Positions 1-11,250 of a stretch of 64,000 bases of DNA are shown piece after piece. A model generated the notes under the pieces. That model searched no databases and was not told the origin of the DNA. It saw only the letters and a list, made by a program, of their open reading frames with translations. Position numbers and translations under genes: made by a program. The stretch comes from Epiperipatus broadwayi (taxonomy: Eukaryota; Onychophora; Udeonychophora; Euonychophora; Peripatidae), in NCBI GenBank assembly GCA_028023455.1, contig JAQFVV010012546.1, positions 2,844,081-2,908,080 on the forward strand. Direction: 5' to 3'. Numbering within the stretch: the stretch's first letter is position 1; every line of letters begins with the position of its first letter.

Positions 1-1476
1 TATTAATTTTATCCTCATTTATATTACACAGTGTTTTTATTTAGATATGAGAGTATTTATTAAAGATAATATTTGTTTTTTTTTTAATTTTTTACTATTG
101 TTACATTTGTTTATGATTTCTTTTTTTTAAAAGAAGTTAAACAGATTTTATACTAAACAGACACTGATTCAATTTCAGAAGTCTCTCATTGTCCCCATGT
201 ATAAAAATATGATAAAGTTTGTTATTTTTATAACAAATATATTTACATATTTATATAACCCCCATTTAAATCTTATTTTATCTTGTATCCAATATGACAC
301 ATATCAAATTTCAATACATGGCATGTTTTTTTATATTTTAATTTCCCTCTTCTATATAATTATCATTGATTATGATAATTGAAGTATCATTATTTTAATT
401 TAATCCATCCTAATTGATGTTTTAATATTCAAAAAGGATTTTAGTTTCAATTTTTCATAATTACATTGCTCAATTTAGTCACTCTTTCTTTGAATATATT
501 CACTTCTTTGCTGATAACCTGAGTTCAGATCCAACCATCAATTTTGCATAAATTATTTTATTTTATTGTTTCTATTAATTAATCTGTTATCATCAATATC
601 TTAGTTTACTTTTTGTTTCTTTCACCATATTTTTTTTACTCCATGTATTATTGAAATTATCTAATTTACAGGTAGTGTTGTCCTTTTTCATACCCTTTCA
701 CAATGTATTAAACTCAGTTTTTAAAGGGTATAACATGTAATTTAACATTTATATCCTTTTAACTCATAAATGTGTTTTGAAAGATGATATTCAATAAAGT
801 CTCCTTTATGTCTTTGACTTGCCTATGAATTTTTAATTTCTTTATTACTTTGTTTAGATTCTTCTTTTTAATCATTCATCCTTGTTATATTCATGTTTAT
901 TATTTCAATTTTCATTATCACTATTTTGCAGCTTTATATGTCTTAATATTTCTTTTGTATAATATAATCTTAATATTATTACTAATTATTTTAAACATTT
1001 TTTTTACATTATCCTTTCCATCATATTTCTTGTAACTATCTGAGTGATCACTGAAGTCATTTTTTCCATGTTTAGGTTTCCCCATCTCACTGAAGTTGCT
1101 TTTCCATGTTTAGATTTCCCCAACTCAAAATCTTAGAGGAATTATGTAAAAGTCTAATTGACTATTTTTTGATAGACAGATGCTTTCAAAATATCTTCTA
1201 TTTTTTTCTAAAATTATTTTTAAAATTATATCACCACATCCCACCAATATAAAAATTTTTTTTTTACTTTTACAAAAAGTTCTAATTTTGTATTTTCTTC
1301 ATCTCTTTTATGTTTGGGTTTCTGTTTGTAAGCTATTTATTCTTAGTTCTGATTAATATATTAAATAGTACTTATATATTACTATGATGTAATATTTCAC
1401 ATATAGTCTGGTGATAATGGTAAGAGAAAACAACATTTTGTATGTGGACATTATTATATACTTCTATTATAATCCT
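1..1476. other. AT-rich DNA, no gene seen
   Basis: Low-complexity T- and A-rich sequence. The short open frames here are rich in Phe, Ile and Tyr, as expected by chance from AT-rich DNA. I recognise no element or gene. Confidence 0.6.
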
Positions 1477-1680
1477 GGCACAAACAAAAGTGTAAATAAA
1501 GATTAAATTAAACACATTTATAATCTTCTACAAATGCAAACAATTATTTTTTAAAGTGAATATTAGGCAATAAACCAACATTTAGACTAACAACCATCCT
1601 CTGATCTGGATATTATCTAATATCCCCATAAAAATCTGTAAATAAGAACTGAATTAAGCACATTTACAATCTTCCAGTGG
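1477..1680. repeat. Hairpin repeat, copy 1, between two direct repeats
   Basis: The core, about 1556-1625, starts GTGAATATTAGGCAATA and ends TATTATCTAATATCC, so it folds back on itself imperfectly. It lies between two direct copies of a ~45-bp sequence (about 1490-1535 and 1636-1678; shared words include CACATTTA and AATCTTC). The same hairpin and flanking sequence recur at 2909-3050, with the flank inverted. It is probably a small non-autonomous element or a remnant of one. No coding capacity. Confidence 0.6.
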
Positions 1681-1681
1681 C

Positions 1682-1707
1682 ATATATATATATATATATA
1701 TATATAT
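1682..1707. repeat. (TA)n microsatellite followed by a G run
   Basis: About 13 TA units, followed at once by a G-rich run (GGGGGGGTAGGGG). Simple repeat. Confidence 0.9.
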
Positions 1708-2908
1708 GGGGGGGTAGGGGAATAAATACCCTCCCTGAAATTTGAAGAGAACTAAAATTTTAATTACTGCATTTTAAAATTGCATGCCTTTTCAATATGT
1801 ATAAATTCAAATGCTGTGCATTAATGTTTAATGTATACTAGGTATTTTAGCTCAGTTGAGTGGCTTGAGTTGACAGTGACAATATGATATAATAGTGTTC
1901 ATGCATTTCTTTATGTTAATGAGTTTTTATGGTAAGTTATAAGTATTTAGAATTCTAGATTACTATAGTTGTAGGATGTAAAAACAAAAAAGTATAAAAC
2001 ATCAGTTTCGGTTGCACATTATATTAAAAATTTTTATACACAGAAAGTATAACCTTTCATTATCAAGTATTGATTATTGTTAAAGCAAATATGATTTTAA
2101 TTGACTTTTTTTTAAAAAACAATATTAATAGTGATATATCAACTTTACTCATATATTTGAAAAGAAATTGTTTTAAGCATAATCCAGACCTTCCTTTCCT
2201 TCACATTCTAAAATTACAATCACGTATTTAAAAAAAACAAACAACAGCATGTTTTTACATATATTTATTTAATTTTCTTTACTGAAATCAATTTTTAGCT
2301 TTATTATTTGTTTTCTGAATTGCATTTTAGAATGCTAAGTTAATTTACTTTAATAAATTTCCTAGAGAATAATTATTGTTGACTGAAATATAATTTAATA
2401 TGTGACTGAAAAAATATCACTATACCATTTAATTTTATATTTTTTATGATGGACTAATTTATAGTCATCAAGTTTTGTTTGTAATTCATCCATATAAATT
2501 TACTTTTGTTTTTAAATCATCCGAAGTAAACAGCAGGAACTTGAAACGCAATTGATTATTGGCTTTGGCAATTTGTGTTCCTCTCTTTCTAGTAGCTATG
2601 GAAACACGAGATATATTTTAAATTTTGTGGGATAATATTTTAATGTAAATAATTACATGTACGTACACGTACAAAATAAATAAAAGGGACAGAATGTTTT
2701 TCTATACGTATAAAATATATTGTGTTGACCTTAAAATTTTAAATAATTTTGCAAGTGGTGCTGTTACCCGGGGACGGGGCTGCAACCTCTGGACCTCCAC
2801 AACTCATTCTTACAACTCACTTTTTGGTTTGATCCCCCTAGATCATTTTCTAATTGCACTATTGTCATGCGTTGATTGAAATAATTTTTCTGCGTACACT
2901 CCGGCTAA
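1708..2908. other. AT-rich DNA with a small GC-rich patch
   Basis: Mostly AT-rich sequence with no recognisable gene. A GC-richer patch at about 2755-2850 (contains CCCGGGGACGGGGC) stands out from its surroundings and may be a degraded repeat, but I cannot assign it. Confidence 0.5.
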
Positions 2909-3050
2909 GTGAATATTAGATAATAAACCAACAATTTGACCAATAACTATCTCCAGATTGACATATTATCTAATATTCACCGTCAAAATGTTCGTTTTAG
3001 AAGATTCTAAATGTGTTTAATTCTGTCTTTGTTTACACTTTTGTTTGCAA
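2909..3050. repeat. Hairpin repeat, copy 2 (perfect 17-bp arms)
   Basis: Positions 2909-2980 begin with GTGAATATTAGATAATA and end with its exact reverse complement, giving a 17-bp perfect stem around a ~38-nt loop. The next ~60 bp (about 2990-3048) are the reverse complement of the sequence flanking copy 1 near 1480-1535. Two copies within 1.4 kb in different arrangements suggest a mobile or rearranged repeat family. Confidence 0.65.
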
Positions 3051-4834
3051 TGGCTTTTTTTTAACATCGTTGGACTAATACGTAAGTACCTATTAAACTG
3101 ATGAAAATTCTTTAGTTAGACATGATTTAATATATCAAATATAAACTAAAACTAACTTCTTTAAATTTCAACAGTTCACTAATGCTTTTTTTAATTTTTT
3201 TTTATTTAATAGAAAATCAGCAATTTATAATAGATAATTTGCATAAGCAGAATTTAAATTTATATATTTTTTAACAATCAATACATGATATTTATCTTTT
3301 TCTAAACTTTTTTTAAATTTCATCTTACTTAATTTCTTTCTTTTTTTCTGAATTAGTTTGATTAAATAATCAGCAGTGGATTCTAAAGTGGATTAATCTT
3401 TTAGCAACTGCTTTAGGGTAAAGAATCCCCACCTCCCAAATTTAAGCTAAAATTTGTTCACTTTATAATCAAATCACTTCAATTGGTAGAACACGACAAT
3501 TGTAGGTCATGTTACGTTTCAGCTACAAAATTAAAAAGAAAAAAGTGAAATATTATCATAAAAAAATAAAAAAAACTAGCACTTGTACAGAAAAAAAACA
3601 TTAGCACAATTTGGTAAAAAAGATAATTTTACATATTTTCATAATTGAAATAGAACAATTTTAGCACACATACGTATGTACACACTACCTAAAATTGTAT
3701 ACATGTATAGAGATACAAAAGTAAGATAATTCATTGCAATGCAATGTTTTTTCAACAATCCCCCAAGAGAAAGAGTTAATTATATTACATTTTTTTACAA
3801 TACTAGCCATTTTGTTTTAACCGGTAATCTAAAAACAGTTGTATTTATATTTACCAATTAATTTTAGATGTTTATAAATTGACAACCTGAAAAAAAAGCT
3901 TGCTTGGAATTGGAAAAAAGTCAAAAATTTACTTGACTGAATTCAAGCCCCTAGTTGTAATCATGGCATGAACATACACTACCATTGTATCATATCAAGG
4001 AGATACACACATATATATAAAATATGTATGTCCCCTATATAAACACTTGCATTTTAATGTTATTTTTACTTTATAATAAATAAGCACTAAAAATTAATAA
4101 AGTTTATGTTATAACTAAAATGTGAGATACAGAATAATAATTCGATATAAAAATAAATAATTGTTTGACTGTTAACTTTGAAAGATCATGTGACATAAAC
4201 ATCATTTGACAATTTGAGTATAATATTTCCTGCTAATCATTTCGTTTATTCAAATAATGATTGGTTATGGGAACTTGCATATTTTGAATTTATAAACCAG
4301 GTATCATGCTAAACTACCTAAGGTTTATGTGTGACTGAAGCTCCCATATTGTATGATAATTGTAACTTGCCTCTAGGCTGAGATTTGAACAGACTTACAT
4401 TTTTGAATTCTCGATTAATGTTATTTATTTATTTACTTGTAAATAATAAGTCTGCAATAACACATAAATACAACAGTAAAAAAATATGAATCTATATTAG
4501 TATTTAGTTATGGAAATTATCACATACTGTTTATTTTATATATATAAAGAGATATATTATTATTTATTCAAAGCTCTGGGTTCAAAGTTCACTTAGAATT
4601 GGAAAGTTTTCAGCAAGGCACCAAGTTATACAAATATAAATTTGTATTTATATCAGTTAAGTGGATGTCTAAAAATGAAAAACAATTAGCATAACTTGAA
4701 TGCAACTTTCAAGTGAATATTTTTTTAAAACAAACTAATTTAATAAAAATAAAATAAATTTAGTGTCGTTATCTTTATTACTTGATTGTGGAAATATTTT
4801 GCTTTGGTAAGAAGCAAAAATTTAATACCTACTA
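3051..4834. other. AT-rich DNA, no gene seen
   Basis: AT-rich unassigned sequence. It ends at the left target-site duplication (4835-4846) of the RTE insertion. Confidence 0.6.
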
Positions 4835-4846
4835 TATGCCATTTAT
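4835..4846. repeat. Left target-site duplication of RTE copy A
   Basis: TATGCCATTTAT. It matches 8863-8874 (TATACCATTTAT) at 11 of 12 positions and abuts the element exactly. Confidence 0.8.
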
Positions 4847-5942
4847 TGGTCAATTGCTGCTTTATTCTACCAGCTATCGTTGTTGCAGCTTTCAAAAGTG
4901 TTATCAGTTATTTTCATATTAATTTCATTTAAATCTGAATCATGTTCAAAATTTACTAATGATTGAAAACAATTTGTAAGTTCTAATTTAAATTCATTAG
5001 AATGTTTCTGAAGATTAGGAATATCAACTATAAATATTGTTTTTTATATTAATTTTTGTCTCTCTAGCTTTGCACTAACACATATCTTACATCTTACTAA
5101 TCGATGATCACTTCCTCTGTTAAATTTATTAAGAACTTTACAATCTTGAAATATGTATTTTCTGTTAGTCTAAATATAATCCAATTCTGCTGTACCTCAT
5201 TTGGATGCTTCCATGTCCATTTCCTTCTAACATTTTTCTCAAAAAAAAGAATTCATAATATATTTTTTTTCTTTTTCTGCAACCTCCACAAGTCTATGCC
5301 CTCTCTCATTTCTATTACCATAACCAAAATTACCTACAGTATTTTTATCTTTCATTTGTTTACCAATTCTAGCATTAAAGTCTCCCATAACAATTTTAAA
5401 ATGTTGTTTACTCTGATCAAAAGCCTTTTGTACATCCATATAAAAATCTTCTACTACTTCATTGCTATGAGAACTTGTTGGAGCATAAACCTGAATTATC
5501 TGCATTGGTATCTGCTACTAAGTTGTATAAGTAATCTTGCCACTCTGTCCAATACACCATCAATCTCAACAATGTTGTTCTTCCACTTTTTATTTATAAT
5601 AAATCCTACTCCACTTGTATTTCCAATATTTGTGCTTTTATAATAGAGTACATGTCCACTTTTTAAATCAATTATCTCTTCACCTTTTCTTCTAACTTTA
5701 CAAAGTCCAATAATATCCCATTTAATATAAGACAGTTCTTCTTCTAATTCATGCAATCTTCCTTCACTTGAAAGTGGTCTGCAGTTGTGAGTACCTAAAT
5801 AAAAAGTTGTCAACAAATGGTGGCCTGGGTTTGCAATCAGGGAATTCTTAGCACCCTCCACCTTCAGCCTCCAACCACTGCATTGGTTGATGACTTTACA
5901 GCCTCATGAGAATAAGGGCCATGATTTATTTTTGACTGTCAT
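4847..5942 (-). pseudogene. RTE endonuclease domain, inverted 5' part of copy A
   Basis: The minus strand encodes the N-terminal apurinic-type endonuclease of an RTE polyprotein, of the kind often misannotated as craniofacial development protein 2-like. The first start shared with copy B is at 5942. An in-frame stop follows shortly, and an open stretch begins at the ATG at 5861. Recognisable motifs are TYxLGTHNCRPLS (TYNCRSLS type), IIGLCKVRRKGEE, SGVGFIINKKW, IIQVYAPTSS and MGDFNARIG. A 1-nt deletion near 5503 shifts frame between the strand-core motifs. Beyond MGDFNAR the frame breaks again near 5240 in a poly-T/A run, and the remaining linker to 4847 contains further stops. The endonuclease would nick target DNA to prime reverse transcription. 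This copy cannot make it. Confidence 0.85.
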
Positions 5943-6252
5943 AATTGTATAATTATTACAAAATATTTATCATTTACACATACATTCATTCTGCCTTATC
6001 AGGCAACTGAGATAAAAGATCATGGTGTTTCTTGATCTTAAACTCAGAGGTAAAAAGCCAATAAACTCACCATGCTGGCCAATGCATGTTGGTGAGCAGC
6101 CCATCCATGTTCGTATACTATATGAATAATCACATAGTAATAACAGCTGCAATGACAAGAACATATGGAATGGACATTAGGAATTTGCCCTGCTCAGTTC
6201 CTTTAAGGCCTGCAAGAGGAATCATAAGGTCTACTTTAGCAAACTCCTTTTA
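5943..6252 (-). mobile_element. RTE 5' untranslated region, inverted
   Basis: The reverse complement matches 62275-62580 of copy B, including GGAGGCCTC-like and GGGCAAATTCC-like words, and also matches fragment C at 16290-16510. The outer end, AAAAGGAGTTTGCT on the minus strand, corresponds to the start of copy B, so this copy seems nearly full length at its 5' end before inversion. Confidence 0.8.
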
Positions 6253-6267
6253 TTATTCTTTTTTTTT

Positions 6268-8850
6268 TTTATGAAGAAAAGAAGGAATATGAAGATATAT
6301 AAAAATGATGCATTAAAAAGGATTGAATATCTCGAATTTTGTAAAAAGGTGCAGAAAAGAGTTGAAAATGATATAAGAAAGTATAACTGCGAAATAGCAA
6401 GGAAAGCTGTAGAAGAGAATAAAAGTATTAAGAGTGCACAACAACATTTTGGTATAGGTAGGGAATTTATATCTGCAATAAGAAAAAAAGATGGAATTAT
6501 TACTAAAAAAAGAGATGACATCATAAAATGGATAGAAGACTTTTAACAAGAATTATTTAGTAATAAAGAACAAGTACCTCCTATATTTATTACATCTTCC
6601 GAATTGCCCAGAATTTTAAATGAAGAAGTGAGACATGCAATTAAATGTATGAAGAAAGAGAAGGCTCCAGATAATGATGGAATTATAATTGATATATTAA
6701 AAAAAGCAGGTGAAGAAATTTTTTTTTAGCAAAGTTATATACCAAATGTCTAAATGATCAAGATGTACCAGATGATTAGATGAATGCAGTATTAATATTA
6801 ATATATAAAAAAAGGTGATCAAGAAGATATTAGAAATTTCAGATCCATCAGCCTTTTATCAGTTTTATACAAAAATTTACCAAGATAATTACAACTCGTC
6901 TACAGAGAACATTGGATTTCCACCAACCAAGAGAACAAGCTGGATTTAAAAGTGCTTTTAGCACAGTAGATCATATCCAGGTATTGAGAGAAGTTATAGA
7001 AAGGACAAATGAATATGAGTTGGCATTATGCTTTGGATTTATAGATTATGAAAATGCATTTGATTCTATAAACATTTCTTCAGTGAATAAAGCATTGGAT
7101 CATCAAGGTATAGATCCAGAATATTATCATATTTTGAAAAATATTTATAAAAATGGAACAGCAACAATTAGATTGCATAATGCTACTAGGAAAATTAACA
7201 TTGAAAAGGGTGTAAGACAGGGTGACTCTATATCTCAAAAACTTTTTACAGCAGTGCTGCAAGAAGTATTTTGTGGATTAAAATGGGAAGTGAAAGGAGT
7301 GAAAGTAAATGGAGATTATTTAAGTCATTTAGATTTTGCAAATGTTGTAGTTGTTTTTGCAAATAATGCTTTAGAGCTGCAGAAAATGTTGCATGAGTTA
7401 TTAGATAAAAGTAAGAAGTAGGACTAAAGATAAATGATTTAAAGACTAAAGTAATGTTTTATAGATTTTTCAAAATATGAAAATAAAGATTGATTATGAT
7501 GAGTTAGAAGAAGTTAACAGTTACAAATACCTTGGTCAGATTATTAATATAGATGAAAACATAATGGATGAAATTAATCATAGAATTAAACTTATTTAGA
7601 GTGCTTTTGGTAGAAATAACTTGATACTAAAAGGAAATATGCCTTTGTGTTTGGAAAAGCTAGTTTTTAATAAGTGTGTTTTACCAGTTCTTACTTATGG
7701 ATCTGAGACTTGGACACTTAATTCTTCAACCGCCTCTTACGAGGCATCTCATTGACATCTGACGTCACTCTAACTCTGCTAGTTCTTATGCTAAAATATT
7801 CGTTTGACAGGTATTGATTAGGTTTTTAAAAGTTCTGTAAGATGGTGCCCTCTTCCGAATTATTTTACAAGTAAAAAATAAAAAAAAACCACATTTTAAA
7901 CTAAAAAAAGAAAGAACCTTGTCAGCGATTCGCTGTCAGCTGACTCTCAGCCGAAAAAGACATTCTGATTGGCTGGAAAGAACAAAGAAACCGCCTGATC
8001 AAAGAAAATAAAGAAAAATGCTGAGATTTTCATTTCGAATGCAATTTAAGTTTTAAAAAAATATAATTTGAGAAATTAAACTAGTTTTTTAAAAAATATA
8101 CCAAAAAAACAAAATTATTTTCGAAAAATATTGAAGATTTAGCAAAAAGAAATCTTTACTTTTCCAGAATGTAAAATTGAAAAAAAGCGTTTGCGTCAGC
8201 ACTTTTTTGTTTAGACATTCGCTTTATATTTGCCAAAATTGAATATATTTTATAATAAATAAATAGCAATTTATTTTTGAAAGAACTTTCGTTCTCTTTT
8301 ATAACCTGAAAAATTAGTAATATACTTTTTATAAACGTATCTGAGTAGAATTTAATATTTTAGGCGAATATGTTTTAACAATAGACTTTGTCTTCAGTTT
8401 GTGAGTTGGCCAATTAAAAGATTTGATTTTTACCTCATACAACCAATAATATAATTAGCGGTTTAAGGGTTAATAGAAGCGCAATACAGAGACTTCAGAC
8501 CACTCAAAGTAGTATGGAGAGGTGCATGTTGGGAGTAATAAGAAGAGATTGAAAACACAATATATGGGTAAGAGAACAAACAGGTGTTACTGACCTCATT
8601 GAAAAAATTAAAAGACTGAAGTGGAGTTGGGCTGGACATATTGCTAGAAGTGTTGATAATAGATGGAAAATTGAAATTTTAAACTGGATTCCAAAAGATT
8701 GTAAAAGACCCAGAAAGATACCACACGTGATATGGATGGATGAAATACGAAAGTGTGTATGGCATGATGTGGAGAAGAGAAGCTAAAGATCGGAGCAGAT
8801 GGATTGAACTTGGTCAGACCTTCATCCTGCAGTCGATTGATAATGGTTGT
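6268..8850 (+). pseudogene. RTE reverse transcriptase, forward 3' part of copy A
   Basis: Starts in the linker (residues MKKRRNMKIYKNDALKR, shared with copy B at 63711) and continues into an RT domain. RT motifs, in order: KCMKKEKAPDNDG, EQAGFKSAFSTVDHI, FIDYENAFDSI (catalytic D in palm motif A), GVRQGDSIS, then LDFANV where an active RT has FADD. The second catalytic Asp pair is therefore lost. C-terminal words TYGSETWTLN and ERCMLGVIRR are typical of RTE and CR1 tails. Damage: stop at 6546, frameshifts near 6728 and 6810-6900, stops near 7421 and 7600, and a MITE inserted at 7722. Removing the MITE and one TTAA rejoins the reading as WTLN-RSAIQ. Not functional. Confidence 0.87.
7722..8469. 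mobile_element. piggyBac-like MITE inside RTE copy A
   Basis: A 748-bp insertion with TTAA on both sides (7718-7721 and 8470-8473), the target duplication of piggyBac elements. The outer ends are imperfect inverted repeats: TTCTTCAACCGC on the left, and CCCTTAAACCGC read inward from the right (9 of 12). The CCC-starting right end resembles piggyBac termini. It has no meaningful ORF, so it is non-autonomous. It contains a GC-richer patch near 7905-7990. The insertion splits the RT pseudogene, so it is younger than the RTE. Confidence 0.78.
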
Positions 8851-8862
8851 TGATGATGATGA

Positions 8863-8874
8863 TATACCATTTAT
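8863..8874. repeat. Right target-site duplication of RTE copy A
   Basis: TATACCATTTAT, following directly on the GAT-rich tail of the element. Partner of 4835-4846. Confidence 0.8.
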
Positions 8875-9550
8875 GTATATTATAAGAAATGATTGTAAAA
8901 AGAGAAATGCTGAAACAGTCTAATTTATTAATGAATACCTGTATTATTTAAAAAAATAATTAAGTAAAAAAAATACATTTTAATTTATTATTTATTTACA
9001 CTTACAAGATTTTTTTCATTACTAAGTGATAGAAAAAATATTAATAAAATTTAAATCTTCTTTTATATTTTTTTATCATAAACTATTGTAACATAAAAAT
9101 GATAATTTCATGAATAATTCATTTTGTTATAAATAAAAAAAATATAAAAAAATATTTATACATTATATTAGTGTTATGTAATTTTATATAAAGAATAAAA
9201 CTGTTACTATTTTCTCCTTTAAACAAACAAACTTTTATTATAGATTCATAAATATTTTAATTTTGATATTAGAGATACAAATACATATATGTTTTTAAAT
9301 TTTATGATAAATTAAAATTTATTAAAAAAAATATGTTTTAAGATGTTTGTCCATGTTATGATCATTAAAGTGGTTGATGTAATACTGTAAAATTGTAAAC
9401 AAATGTTTTTGAATTTTTTTTTTAAATGAATTTTTAATGTAAAAATTCATATCTTATGTGCTTTCTTTTTAAAAATTGTTGTGCAAATAATTCAGATGTT
9501 CACAAAGCTAAAGGGTAACTTTATTTTTTTATAATAGTGTATTTCAGAAA
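8875..9550. other. AT-rich DNA, no gene seen
   Basis: Very AT-rich unassigned sequence flanking the RTE insertion site. Confidence 0.6.
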
Positions 9551-9554
9551 TTAG

Positions 9555-9760
9555 TCAGAAAACAGGCAACACTCTCTATACATATTGCCACTCAGTGCAA
9601 GCCGGAATAATCAACAGATGCCAGAAGGCTTGTGCATAAAATCCTCATCTAGTGCCTACTAATCCAATATCCTCAGAGTAGTTTCTGGCTTGTGATCTTC
9701 ATCAGTGAGGAGCCTTGGTTCTGAGACCACTGCACCTAGATCTTAGGATCTAATGGTAAT
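9555..9760. repeat. GC-richer repeat fragment, unassigned
   Basis: Clearly less AT-rich than its neighbours. A stretch around 9670-9715 (ATCCTCAGAGTAGTTTCTGG, then CATCAGTGAGGAG) resembles the unit of the tandem array at 29.6-31.0 kb (ATCCTCAGATGAGTTTCTAG, then GTCATTGAG). It is probably a single dispersed copy of that family. No coding capacity seen. Confidence 0.4.
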
Positions 9761-10091
9761 CATATGATGTTTATTGGCTTAAATTAGTCAGACTATGTTT
9801 TATTGATTCTTAGCTAATGTTGTAATTTATTAATCTGGCATTAGAAACTATTGCTGTATAAAATTCTCTGCTTCATTTGTTATTGAAAACAAACTTTTAA
9901 TAAAGAATCAGCCATTTTTTTGTAAGTTTAACTTTTTTATAAATGTATATATTGAATTTTAAACTCTGAGTATATTTAGTAATTTGATATTAGAAGTTAC
10001 CATTTATAAAATTTATGAATTTTATTTTTTATTGAAAATAAATTTTAGTATAGAATTATAGATAAAATTGGGAAATATGTATAGCTTAAGA

Positions 10092-10448
10092 CAAGGCTGT
10101 CCAGTTTTAAATAATCCAAGGACTACATTAAAAATATTTATCAAAGTTCTGCATTCAAAATAATAAATACAGCACATAATGATTTAAAGCCTGTGATTGG
10201 TTCAAAACAGCACAAAGTCAATTCTGACATATCTTGTATTTGAAAAGTACATGAATATAGAGAGATGTAAAAGCACAAGGTAATACTATCAACATCAAGA
10301 TTATTGGTTATTAATAGAATTAAAATATCTAAAAAGCATCAGTTCAATTTTATTTTTTTACTTGAAAAAAGTAAAACCTTTATGTAAGCTGTACAGCCAC
10401 TTACCATAGACCACATGTAATCTGTGGGCTGTGTTTTGAACAGCACTG
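10092..10448. mobile_element. hAT-like MITE, copy 1
   Basis: A 357-bp non-coding element. Left end CAAGGCTGTCCAGTTTT; right end read inward CAGTGCTGTTCAAAACA. These are hAT-type (CAGNGNTGTCCA) imperfect inverted repeats. Flanks GCTTAAGA (10084-10091) and ACTTAAGA (10449-10456) form an 8-bp target duplication with one mismatch, the size expected of hAT. It has no transposase, so it would depend on one from elsewhere. Confidence 0.72.
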
Positions 10449-10910
10449 ACTTAAGAATTGATTTAATTTTTTTATAAAATATATATCACGCATAGAAAAA
10501 TGACCATATAATTTTTTTATTTTTGATATCAGTAAAATGAATTGCAAGTTGATATTAGAAGTTAACACTACCCTTTAATAGTTTCATGTATTATTAAAAT
10601 AGTTTTTTATTATAATGTCGTAATTTCATTGTTTTTGGATTGTCTTCAGTTGAAATTTTATAAAATTTAAGGATAGGTTTAATTTCATTACTAAAATATA
10701 TTCAGGACATAAATCTTGGTGTTCTTTTTTTTTAATGTTATTAAAAAGTAGCAATTTTTCAATAGAAACTCCTGTATTAGATTTAATTAAGAGAAATATT
10801 TTTTTACATAGAGTTGGAAGTATTTTTTATATGCCATGCATGGTTGAATATCTATATAGAACATTCAAATTTTAACCTGATTTTAACAATTCAAATTTCC
10901 ATTAACAAAT

Positions 10911-10965
10911 ATACTGTAGAAACTGTAATATATATATATATATATATATATTACAGTTTCTACAG

Positions 10966-10968
<3 letters not shown>
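10911..10968. repeat. 58-bp perfect palindrome with TA core
   Basis: The arm ATACTGTAGAAACTGTAAT is followed by a (TA)n core and then its exact reverse complement. It adjoins a second (TA)n array. It may form a cruciform or hairpin. Confidence 0.8.
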
Positions 10969-11006
<38 letters not shown>

Positions 11007-11250
11007 AACAAGCATACATGCTGTTACATTATTATAATAAGTAAAATTACAAATTAAAAATAAAAAGTTCACAAATAAAAACTTATACTTTCAAGTTTTT
11101 AAAAAATTAAAAATTAAAAGTCATCTAAACTCGTATATGTATAAAATCACTCAGATGAAAAATTATTAAAAGAAAACTTTATTAAAAAAAAAGTATTTTA
11201 AAACTAAATTTTCAACAAAAACTTAAAAGATTTAAAGATAAAAATATATC
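10969..11250 (+). repeat. (TA)n plus TTGTAAC repeat, copy 1
   Basis: A (TA)n run ends at about 11003, then TTGTAAC, a 12-nt spacer and a near-inverted GTTACATTATT, followed by A-rich sequence to about 11250. The block is homologous, inverted, to the tandem units at 32003-32470, which carry AATGTAACAGCATG and GTTACAATATATTA. This suggests a dispersed repeat with a (TA)n-bounded end. Confidence 0.55.

Larger units (their letters stand above)
4847..8862 (+). mobile_element. RTE-type LINE, copy A, 5'-inverted, full span
   Basis: A non-LTR retrotransposon made of an inverted 5' segment (4847 to about 6252) joined to a forward 3' segment (about 6268-8862). Orientation and content were set by comparison with copy B at 62255-64000. 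It is flanked by TATGCCATTTAT (4835-4846) and TATACCATTTAT (8863-8874), an 11/12 target-site duplication. The 3' end is a short GAT-rich tail, as RTE elements often have. Without the nested MITE (7722-8469) the length is about 3.27 kb, close to a full RTE. About 25 bp of element sequence is missing at the inversion junction. This structure is what twin priming produces during target-primed reverse transcription. The copy is dead: stops, frameshifts and a changed catalytic site. Confidence 0.88.

Noticed and set aside
6086-6274. Plus-strand open frame in the RTE 5' region
   Set aside because: Antisense to the RTE leader, which is inverted here; no independent support.
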